Position numbers and translations under genes: made by a program. Of a DNA stretch of 64,000 nucleotides, positions 35,231-44,657 are shown one piece after another. The DNA comes from Rehmannia glutinosa (taxonomy: Eukaryota > Streptophyta > Magnoliopsida > Lamiales > Orobanchaceae), in the NCBI GenBank assembly GCA_016081115.2, contig CM071935.1, positions 22,424,653 through 22,488,652 on the forward strand, in the 5' to 3' direction. The notes under the pieces were generated by a model. That model was not told the origin of the DNA and made no database searches. It worked only from the letters and a program-made list of their open reading frames with translations. Within the stretch, counting starts at the first letter, position 1, and each line of letters begins with the position of its first letter.

Positions 35231-36460
35231 GAGTAAAGCATGAGCTTTGTCTAGAGATTCATAAGAGGTAAATAATTTTTCTTTTTCAACCTTAAGCTCC
35301 TTATGCTCCTTTTTCAAATTTTTGTATTTAACAATTAAATTTTGAAACTCAATTTGCAATTCATCAAAATCACATTGCAAGTCATCAACTATGGAGGAAG
35401 TAGAAGAATTAGAGCGTACCTCATTGTTTTCATCGTCTATGGCCATGAGACCATGTTCGGTTTCTCCTTCCTCATCGGTTGTTTCGAGTAGTTCATCCCA
35501 CGTTTTGACCTCCGCATTTAGAGCCTTCTTTTTTGTGAAAGGCTTCCTTTTCTTTTGCTCCTCTTCATCGAGCTTTGGGCAATCGGCAATGAAGTGCCCG
35601 GGTTTTCCGCATTTAAAGCAAGCATTATCTCTTGGTTTTCTTGCTTTATTTTTATTCACAAATTTTGCAAATTTTCGAACAAGTGCGGCCGTCTCCTCAT
35701 CATCATCATCATTATCATAGTATGTATTATTAAAAGAAGAAGCAAGACCTTTAGGAATAATTTGCATACCCGATTGATTTATGGATGGTTTGGAATTTTT
35801 CCTCTCCTTGAGATAGACTTCATAGATGAGGAGGTTTCCAATAAGCTCGTCAAACTTGAGTGTCTCAAGGTTTTGTGCCTCCATGATTGCCGTTACTTTT
35901 TCGGACCATGAGCCGGGAAGAGTATTCAATACCTTAGTCACCTTGTCTTCTTCGGAGATAACTTTACCGAGGGCCACAAGAGGATTGACAATATTATCAA
36001 GCCTTTCCACCATCTTGGAGATGCTTTCACCATCATGCATGTTAAAGTTTTCAAAGTCTTTAACAAGCATGGTCTTTCTTGTTTGCTTGACCTTCTTAGT
36101 CTCTTCATAAATTGTCTCCAGTTTTTCCCAAACCTCATGTGCCGACCTTATGCCTCTTATGCGATTATACTCGGTAGCCGTAAGAGAACAATGCAAAATA
36201 TTTAAGGCCTTACCATTTAGAGAGAAAGCCTTTTTGTCGTTTTCATCGAACTCCTTGAAAGGTTTAGGAGTCGAGGTGCCATCCTCCGATTTCTTGGTTG
36301 GTTGATCAACTCCTTCAATGACCACATTCCAAATGTCGAACCCGCACCCTTGTAGAAAGCACTCCATACGGTCTTTCCAAAATACGTAGTTGTTGGCGTC
36401 GAATAGTGGTGGCTTGTTGGTGGAGGCGCCGGTGGTGAGATGAGCATCATATGTAGCCAT
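35168..36460 (-). pseudogene. Sirevirus-like gag (430 codons open)
   Basis: The start is near the primer site. The copia-type gag domain shows NYVFWKDRMECFLQGCG, HEVWEKLETIYEETKKVKQT and MVERLDNIVNPL. The zinc knuckle CFKCGKPGHFIADC and a basic KKRKPFTKKK follow. The C-terminal part is rich in Lys, Glu and Leu and looks like a coiled coil (NLKKEHKELKVEKEKLF). The long coiled-coil and two-knuckle layout is a Sirevirus feature. The frame is lost near 35230, where the normal continuation lies in another frame. Confidence 0.85.
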
Positions 36461-36502
36461 AGATCTTTCCTCTTTACTCAGAACGAGCTAGCCAAAGAGT
36501 TT

Positions 36503-36515
36503 GGCTCTGATACCA
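36503..36515 (-). other. Primer binding site (initiator Met tRNA type)
   Basis: The minus strand reads TGGTATCAGAGCC two bases inside the 5' LTR end CTAACA, the standard plant Copia primer site. Confidence 0.9.
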
Positions 36516-36517
36516 CT

Positions 36518-37775
36518 TGTTAGTCCAAGTGGCTACGATAATCTAGAGGGGGGGTGAATAGATTATCCTGGTTTTTCAGATTTTGCCCTCTTTTTCGAAA
36601 AACTCAAGCAAAGATGAAATGCTAAGTGCGAAAAGTAAATAGCACACTTCGATTTATAGTAGTTCAACCCACCTAGGGCCTAATCTACTACCACCCCAGT
36701 ATATCCGGGATGGATTTCAAAAAGAAAAAAAGAATTTATTAATTTACCAAAAATTAATACAACATCTTAAGGATTACCACAACCCTCTTACACCACCTTG
36801 AGGATTACCACAACCCTCTTACAACACCTTTGAAGATTACCACAACCTTCAAACACCTATCACCTAGATCACCCAAGTGTATTCTTACCACAAGAATACT
36901 CACAAGGATGTCCTGTGTTGAATGATGACCAAAATCAAGATTACAACTCAATAATGATTAATACAATATGATTACAAGTGTAATAAAGAAATGAAAGCCT
37001 AGACCTCAAATTTGTGCTAGTGAAAGTGCTAAAGCTAATACAACAAGATATATGAAAGTGTTTGCTTGATTGCTCTTTGCTTGTGTAGAGTGTTGTGTCT
37101 TGTTGCTTGAATGAAGCCTCTATTTATAGAAGAGGACTTGGCTTTCATTTCCAGACATAGGCTCCTCCTTGGGGAGTGATTTGCTGCAAAAGAAACCATT
37201 TAAATCATCAATAGAGCTGTTAGAAATCAATCCCACAAAATAGGGAAAAGTTGTATCAAAATGCAACGGATAGTTTCTTTGATAAACAAGGGTGCGACGA
37301 CTTGGTCGTCACAGAGATAAGATTGAAATTGAATATCGTGAATTTTACACAGGGGACCGGTCGGAGGGGTGCGCGACGGCCGCCTTGACTATGACCGGTT
37401 GAGGTTGATAAAAATACGAAACAGAGAAGATCAACCAAAAGAGCAACTCCAGTACCGCAGGGTCGACGGTCGACCGGTCGACCACCTGGTCGACCGATCG
37501 CCCTCCCCCATTTTTCTTACGTCCCATTTTCTGTTTCAAAACTCAACTCAGGTACGGGTTGCCCTATAGGGTGACCGGTCGAGCCTGAAACAATTGTGTT
37601 GTCCAATTATTTTATCGAAAATAAACTCCAAAAAATACTCCGAAAAATAGTAAAAACATTTTAAGTCGATCGAAAGTATTTAGACAACATTTAGGGACAT
37701 TGTTTTGGTTTAAAAACTCATTTGAACAAAATCGAACAAAATCATCAAAATCATGATAAAAACATTTATCTAACA
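36518..37775 (-). repeat. 5' LTR of the Sirevirus-like element (1258 bp)
   Basis: The ends TGTTAG and CTAACA form a 6-bp inverted repeat. The LTR has repeats of a unit containing ATTACCACAACC and a GC-rich segment with GACCGGTC palindromes (37355-37362, 37472-37479, 37573-37580). The truncated 3' copy has three more. Confidence 0.9.
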
Positions 37776-37944
37776 ATTTTATCCCAACAGTCCTAGAATT
37801 CTGCTTCAGTTGTGCACCCCGATAAACACTTGGTAAATGCGTCATTGAAGCATTTGTTGCCTTTCAACTTCCCGAACATTTATAACATTTTGGTAGAGGT
37901 GCCATAAGCATAACCTATGCCGTGTTCCTGGGAAAACCTACAAA

Positions 37945-38165
37945 AAAAAAACAGATTAAAAGTATTATATATAACAACTGAATGTATTAGTATTAAGAAA
38001 GAAAAGTATTACATATAAACAGAAAAGTATATTTTTGAATATAAACTGAAGTGCAATGCAGTTTTTAAGACAGAGCACCAGTTCAATATTACACTGGACA
38101 TTGTAATGTATTACCATTAACAAAAAAATTATTACACATTAACTGAAGTGCAAATTGTACAGTAA
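37945..38165. repeat. Transposase intron with GTATTA motifs
   Basis: This AT-rich intron of the MULE transposase pseudogene contains AAAGTATTATAT, AATGTATTAGTATTAAG, AAAGTATTACAT and AATGTATTACCA. It is MULE-owned DNA lying between the two nested retroelements. Confidence 0.65.
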
Positions 38166-41100
38166 TATTATACATTTTCAATTGAATTTCCAATTGCTAG
38201 ATCTTGATCTGTGAAGATTGGTATAGGGCATTGACCTTCCATTGATTTTTTAAAAACTTCAAAATGCCAATCGAATGTGTGAAGCCCCTATTTTTTCGAG
38301 CTATTAATTGATCCTTATTGTCGTTTATACTTTTGATCGACTATTTTACCGCGTCATTTTGACGGGTAATTATTAATAATATATACATTTTGTATTTTAT
38401 TTTATTTTATTTAATTACTTGTGATCATGATCTTTATTAATTCTATTCCTCATTTATGATCACTTGATTGATCATTATTACTATTTTTGTATTTATTAGT
38501 CACCTTAGAATTTTAAGAGACTATTTATTTTAGAGACTTTTACCTTATAGAATTAAGAATTTGATTTAGATTAAGTGATCATGAGACTTACAAGTGATCA
38601 AGGAAATCACTAATTATTTTGGAGATTGATATATTTCATCTATTATCATCAAATTTGGGACAAAAAAAAATGGAATTACCATAATACCCTTGAAGTGGAC
38701 GACCAACATGGATATTTTGGAGTAAAAATATCATCCAACTCTTGTACACCTACACCATATATTAGTCATCTTGTGTATAATTATACCATTAATTCAAACA
38801 TTATACACATCATCCCTCACATCACTTCTTTAATATTTTTTTTTTGCCAACATGTTGGTAGTCTTCCAACATTCCATTCAAACCAAGTCTTGCCCATACC
38901 TTTGACCTTCAAATTGTCTCCCATGCATGAGGCAAAATGCAAGACACAATTTAAAAAAATCCCTCTCCCCCTCTCTCACTAGGTGGATGGCCATGCGGGC
39001 CATTTTGTGCCAAATTCCATTTCATTTTTATCACTAACACATTCATCCCCTACACAAATCCTCCTCATTCTCTCTAAAAACTCCCAACTTCTCTCTACTC
39101 TTCTTCTTATTTTCTTCTTCTATACTTAGAAAAATTTTCAACATTTTCCTCCTTATACTCCATAAAAATCGAACCAAACTATACCAAGGTAAGAAATTTT
39201 ATCTTCGATCCATTTTTGATATCACATTGTTCATCTCTTCCACCTTCTTAACTTAAGTTTGAATTTGGTTTGGAGGTACATTTAGAAGACTTTGAAGATT
39301 AGAGCTTGACAACATTTTTGAAGAAGGACCTCAAGCTTGAAGAGAAACTAGTAGAGGAATTTAGACTACAAGGTAAGAATTGAGTACTAGACCCCTTCTT
39401 TCCTACTTTTTCTATTTTTTTCAAATTTTAACACCCCTTTTTCATTTTTGAGAAATAGGGGCTGACCTTAGGTGATTTTGGAGTTGAGCCAAAAATTTCC
39501 AATTTTCAAGCTTCAACTAGTCTCCAAACACCTACTACACAAGGTAAAGTGTAGTCATTCTCCTTTCCTTATTTCCTTCTTTTTATCCTTAATTTTTCTC
39601 TTATTTTTATAACTTCAAATTTTTGATATTTCTTGACTTAGGGGCTGACCTAAGAAGCCTCATCCAAAATTTGTGAAATTATCCTTTTATTTCACAATTT
39701 CCAATTTTAAGGTGGGTGGAAAAATATTTTCCAACTTTTAGGTGTTTTGATTAAATGCATGTAGAAAATTTGATCATGAGCCTTGAGATATATATAATCT
39801 ATGTATTGCATGTCAATTTTATGTATCAAGTCATGAAAATTCTCAAGAGTTGCTCAAAATTACTATTTATTGAATTTTAGGTGCATGCATGTACACTTTA
39901 ATGTTCTATTTGATGAATTCTTGTATGTATTGGACATGCATGTGTATGATCTTTAACATCTATGTTTTGGATGCCTTATAACCTGGAAAAGTCGAGCATA
40001 ATTGATTAAATTTCAATTTTGGACTTAAAAATGTAAAAATGGAAAGTTGGTGGACTAAATTGCAAGAAAATAAAAGTTAAAGGACCCTCTGGCAATTTTC
40101 GAAATTTGGGACTGTACTCAGGTTCAAAAATGACTTTTGGACATTTTAATAAAGTTTTAAGAGTTTTAAGATAAATAAAATCAACCTTTAAAAGCCCAAG
40201 GACTAGATTGTAAAATTTTGTAAGTTTAAGAGCTACTTTGCAATTTTTAAAACTGTACCAGACCTAAACTTTAAAATTTAAAATTTTTACTCTTAAGGTA
40301 CTGGGAATGACATATTTTAAAGGTGTTCCAAAATCCCAAGTTGTTAGGGCTTGGAAAACAATTTTTCTAAAATTGAGGGACTAATGTGTAAAATAATAAA
40401 CTTGAGGACCCAAATGAAATTTCCAGGACTTATGAAGCCCATGCACCTGGAAATACTAACTTAACTATAACTTAATTATATTTTGGACCCAAGGTTCAAA
40501 TTTCATAATAATTGGACCCCTAAAAGCCTTAAAGGCAATTATTTCAAAATGGGACAAAAATGATATTTTCAAAAGTTAAAGGACCTACACATATTTCTTT
40601 TAAAAACTGATTTTGTTCCAATATCCTACTAACCTTAGTGACATTTTTCAACTGGAATCACATTAAAATCCCTTCCGGTTTGTGATTTCCGAATTTTTAA
40701 AACTTAAGGTCCGAATTGGTAATTTTTACAAATTTGGGGCCAATGTGAGAATTTTACAAAATATCGACCACAAAATTTTAAAAACCTGAATCTATGGACA
40801 ATTTGGAGAATTTAGGAACTGACCTCTTAATTTTTCAAGGTCGGGATATTTATTTATTCAATTTTTAACCCCAAAAGTGTTAGTTTTTACAAAACGGGGC
40901 TAAATTACAATTTTTCTTTTATAAAGGACCTAACTCAAATTATTTTCTCTTTTATTAAAATAGCCCTGGACCCTCTGACTTGGAGATTTAATTAAAGTAT
41001 TTTACTTTCCCAAAAACCCTTGACTTATCGGATCAATTTGACCGATTAATAACGATCGCGGAGCGACTTCCTCGCCTTGCGATTTTGAATCTATAACCGG

Positions 41101-41446
41101 ACTCATGTTCCACCTAATCTTTCAAGATATCGAAGATTTCTTATCCTTCCGATGATCATCTTCATCCAAATACTCCACCAACGCCATAATTGCCACTCGC
41201 GTTTTTCAAAAATTTTTCTAAAACTGCTTCCCTGAATCAATAATACTCGACTACCCGGTTGACTGCTTGTACTTGTAATTACTTTCCTGCCTGAGTCAAC
41301 TTGGTGTGTCGAGCTCACAGTCGGAATGGATACGTCGGGGATAGAATCGAGCAGCTGGCCGCTATTCCACTCTTTCCCCCATCGCCCTAATCCCGCAACT
41401 GAGGGACGGAGTTTGTCCAAGGGAAGCGGGTCGTAGTACTTGAGGT

Positions 41447-41460
41447 ATAATCATGATTAT
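41447..41460. promoter_or_regulatory. Conserved 14-nt palindrome ATAATCATGATTAT in the solo LTR A
   Basis: It is the same perfect dyad as at 5707-5720 and 12134-12147, at an equivalent distance from the LTR end. Function unknown. Confidence 0.5.
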
Positions 41461-41614
41461 GACAGATCCGAGCCTTGCAAGCTCCACTGTGGATTTTGTC
41501 TTTGCCTACGGAGCGATAAGGTGCCGGTCTTGGACCATACTGACTGGGGAGTTACAAGGAAGAACGAAGGAATCGCTGTCTGATCCACACGATTCCAGAG
41601 TTATCGGACCCGTT

Positions 41615-41735
41615 TTGGTTGGCGTTACATTTCCGTACGCAACCGCTACCTGTTTTGCATTGGTTGGCGCTACAAATTTGTACGCAACTATTATTTGCCT
41701 TGCATTGGGATTGGCGTTACACTTCCGTACGCAAT
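41615..41735 (+). repeat. Three tandem units of about 50 bp in LTR A
   Basis: Each unit carries (A/G)TTGGCG(T/C)TACA, TTCCGTACGCAA or a variant, then a TTGCATTGG-like spacer. The corresponding block in the other LTR is at about 5405-5560 in inverse orientation, and a related single unit lies in LTR B near 12290. Confidence 0.75.
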
Positions 41736-43374
41736 CCTACCTGTCTTGAATGAATCACATAGTGCCTGTGTGACCATGAACTGTTTTCCTGAACTGTATA
41801 AGTATATTATTTAAATATTTTATCACGACGCTTGCGAACTGTGTGTGAATCCATGCATCATACTCACGCGTTTTCATATAACTGTTTTCTCACATTAACT
41901 ATATTGCGCCACACTTGCACACGATCACCCCATCCACTGAGATTTTTGTCTCATCCCCACCTATTTTCTAACCTTAGATGAGGATTTCGTTGAAGATACT
42001 GAACCGGCTCTGGATTGAGACATTGTACTCCGCTTGCTGGATTTACTATTTCTTGTTGTTGATTGGACTTTTTTCTTATGTTGTTGTCGGACTTTCGTAT
42101 TTCGTTCCATTCCAGTTTGTAACTGAAGGGCGTAGGACCCTTTGACTTTAAGTTGCTATATTTTGTTGATTTCCGGGTTGTAAAATGGATTATGGATTGT
42201 AGACTGTAAGTTGTATTCGTACTTGTTATTTATTTCCGCTGCTATTTAGACTCTGTCTCATTGGGTTCTCGTTGATATTTGTCTGGACTGTTTGGTTATT
42301 GTATTTAAGTTGTGGATCGTTCGTCGCGTCCCGTTTGGGGCGTGACAGAATGATTCAGTTTTTTCATCCGCTATGAAGGCACAACCAAACATCACGTTCT
42401 TCCAATGATTATTAATCCCAACAAAAGAGGCACAAATCAAATTATACCGATTTGTTCGATACGTCGTATCAAATACAACAACATCATCATATATCTTGTT
42501 ATCATCCTTCATCATTGAGTCCCTCCAAAACAGATTACACAATCTTCCCATATCATCTAATTTAACTCTGAAAAAGAAGTTTTGATCTTCAACATCTTGT
42601 TGGTATAACATATCAATCAGTGTTTGTGCATCGCCTACCTCAATTGCATTCATTTTGAAACGATTAACAAAATTCAAGTTTTCCTTCATTGTACGACCAA
42701 TGCATTCTTCACCCCCTGCATCTTGCGCCATGTATCGGAAAGATTAAGTGGCTCTCATTCCAGAAGAAATAATCTCCCCAATAGCATTAGCTTTTTCAGT
42801 GGTAATCACCCTTTCAGAACGATGCAAATGACTTCACTCTTTTCTAGTAAGTCCGTGGTTGTGCAACATACTATGGCCAACAATCTCATAAACACCATCA
42901 CTGTTCAATATTGTCCTCAATGATGCCCTACACCCTGTTCGTGTATTATAAAATTTTTTCTTTTTTTTCTTAATGGTGTTTCTGGATCTTGTAGATCCCT
43001 CGCAGGAACATACAAAATATTTTTCAGTAACAATACCAACATCATTGCATCTCGTAGTTGTTTTACGAATACTAAATCCAAGTTGCCGAGCATGATTGCG
43101 ATATAGTGTATATATTTCTTCAACACTATTCCTCTTCATACCAATAAGACAACCAGTCAAGTCTTCTGTTATATTTAACAGAAGAAAATAATCAACAGGA
43201 AGGAATGTATGAAAATTATGACACTTTTCTGAATTAAACACAATACATTTTGCATGTATTCTGTTATATCAGACTTTTTACCTTCAGCAGCTTCTATTGG
43301 TATGTTGTCCCCCTGCTCTGTGTCATTATTTCCTTCTTCATGATCATCACTGGAGTCTGTTAGTGTTATTACAC

Positions 43375-44034
43375 CTAAAAGTAATAAAAGATTTTTATTT
43401 GATACATTTATTTAATAATAATAGACTTACACAAATTTAAGCTTTTTAATAATAAAAAACATAGACTTACACGAAGCTGTAAAGTCTGATACATTTATTT
43501 GATACATCTAATACATTGGAATGCAATGTGTAATACTTATCCATAAATTTAAGCCATTTAAATATAAAACAGAGACTTACACAAACTGTAAAGTCTGATA
43601 CATTTATTTGATACATCTAATACATTGCAATGCAATGTGTAATACTTATCCAAAAATTTAAGCCATTTATTAATAAAAAACAGAGACTTACACGAAGCTG
43701 TAAGGTCTGATACATTTATTTGATACATCTAATACATTGGAATGCAATGTGTAATACTTATCCACAAATTTAAGCAATTTAATAATAAAACAGAAACTTA
43801 CACGAAGTTGTAAAGTCTGATACATTTTTCAATACATCTAATACATTGGAATGCAATGTGTAATACTTATCCACAAATTTATTCATTTAATAATAAAAAA
43901 CAGAGACTGACACGAAGCTGTAAAAACTAATACGTCTAATATATTTTTTTAATGCAACTAATACATTTGAATGCGACGTGTAATATTTTTAATAATGAAC
44001 CAAATTAATAATACACGACATTCACTTTCGTTAC
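43375..44034 (-). repeat. GTATTAG motif array in the first intron of the MULE transposase gene
   Basis: About five tandem units of roughly 105-125 bp carry CTAATACATTG(G/C)AATGC, then AATGTGTAATACTTATCC, then AGACTTACACGAAGCTGTAA or variants. On the minus strand this reads AAGTATTAC and ATGTATTAG. It sits between transposase exon 1 (to 44035) and exon 2 (from 43374), mirroring the array in the first intron of the Ulp1-like gene at the other end. Confidence 0.8.
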
Positions 44035-44397
44035 CTCTGTCATTATTCAAGTTGTCTCCAGCCTCCATTGTCGCACCTTCTTAAGTTTTTTGTCCAATGT
44101 AGATTTAACTACTAAGTAGCTGGAATATAGACAAATTAATAATTTAGGCTCGACGTGAAAACATAGATTGATGGTTGTGCAACGGGTGTGGTATTATCTT
44201 TCACCGGCGTTGTAGTTGTTTTAATGGGGATTGTGTCTCGCGGCGCTGGTTGTGGTTGGAGGAGGAAGAAGCTGGGAAATTAGGGCTCCAATCACGAGAT
44301 CTGTTGTGGTTGTGTCCTAATGGGCTTTTTTTTTCCGCGGATCGGATCCGGGTCAGCAAGATGGATAGGGTAGTTTGACCCGTCTAACGGATCTAGA

Positions 44398-44427
44398 TCC
44401 TTAGACGGTCTGACAGGAGACCAGCTC
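44398..44427 (-). repeat. MULE right terminal inverted repeat
   Basis: The complement reads CTCCTGTCAGACCGTCTA, pairing with the left end. The TSD copy TCGGAGAAA follows at 44428-44436. Confidence 0.8.
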
Positions 44428-44657
44428 TCGGAGAAATGACTTTTCAAGGAGCCTTTTTATATTTTTACATATGTTTGGTGGAACTCATTTGAGAAAAGTA
44501 CTTTTGAATAGAAATCCATTTCATACATGAAATTGTGTTTGGTAAACTATTATAATAAGTGCAAATTATAACATGAATTTACCATATTTCCCCTACTTAT
44601 ATCAATATAGCTACATAGTTTTCTTAACAATACTTTAGTAAGTAATATTTTTAACAG

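Larger units (their letters stand above)
32947..37775 (-). mobile_element. Copia retrotransposon, Sirevirus-like, with internal deletion
   Basis: It is flanked by ATTTT on both sides (32942-32946 and 37776-37780). The outer ends are TGTTAG and CTAACA. The full 5' LTR is at 36518-37775 and the truncated 3' LTR at 32947 to about 33900. Inside are a primer site, gag and pol up to the middle of integrase. RT and RNase H are deleted together with the first part of the 3' LTR. It interrupts the MULE transposase pseudogene between GGATAAAAT and ATGATTACAAG (minus strand). Confidence 0.92.
38278..42347 (+). mobile_element. Solo LTR, Gypsy family A (4070 bp), inside the MULE transposase gene
   Basis: It starts TGTGAAGCCCC, ends GGGGCGTGACA, and is flanked by GAATG on both sides (38273-38277 and 42348-42352). 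The ends have an imperfect inverted repeat. The interior matches, in opposite orientation, the LTR of the Gypsy element at 4815-8918. No internal region is present, so the element was lost by recombination between its LTRs. The transposase frame runs across the site when it is taken out: ADEKTESF then DWHFEVF. Confidence 0.93.
31926..44068 (-). pseudogene. MULE transposase of the FAR1/FHY3 type, split by two retroelements
   Basis: Exon 1 (44068-44035, MEAGDNLNND) and an acidic exon (from 43374) lead to a FAR1-type DNA-binding domain near 43145-42840 (YRNHARQLGFSIRK, FVCSCEG, TRTGCRA, HNHGLT). The MULE core follows: VVVFDTTYRTNRYNL, NNHWKNVMFG and ADEKTESF at the solo-LTR junction. It continues beyond with DWHFEVF, FTDQDLAIGN and, after an intron (about 38153-37947), FPGTRHRLCLWHLYQN. 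Past the Sirevirus it continues ITRNRLESHPWFKRL and SQRSESTNY, then a SWIM-type ISCSFKRFEECGFPCCH. FAR1 relatives include active transposases (Jittery, Hop) and tamed transcription factors. Convergence with the Ulp1-like gene and the MULE ends argue for an element transposase. Stops occur at about 42750 and 37793, with a frameshift near 37870. Confidence 0.85.
17034..44427. mobile_element. Mutator-like element (MULE) with Ulp1-like and FAR1-type transposase genes
   Basis: Both ends carry CTC(A/C)TGTCAGACCGTCTA in inverted orientation and are flanked by the same 9 bp, TCGGAGAAA, a TSD length typical of MULEs. The flanks join into continuous sequence when the element is removed. Inside, a Ulp1-like gene runs rightward from the left end and a FAR1/MULE transposase gene runs leftward from the right end. 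The two are convergent with start regions near the ends, as in maize MuDR. Three nested elements account for about 18.3 kb; removing them with one TSD copy each leaves about 9.1 kb. Non-coding MULE DNA is full of GTATTAG-type motifs. Both genes are broken, so the copy cannot be autonomous now. Confidence 0.85.

Noticed and set aside
35391..36110. Plus-strand Ser-rich open frames
   Set aside because: They are antisense to the open gag frame of the Sirevirus-like element.
43375..44034. Possible CRISPR-like array because of regular repeats
   Set aside because: The units are degenerate AT-rich tandem repeats without unique spacers, in a plant intron; they fit a minisatellite.
17034..44427. A host FAR1/FHY3 transcription factor gene hit by transposons, and not a MULE
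   Set aside because: The gene ends near a terminal inverted repeat with a 9-bp TSD, faces a MULE-type Ulp1 gene and shares motif arrays with it, so an element-encoded transposase is more likely.
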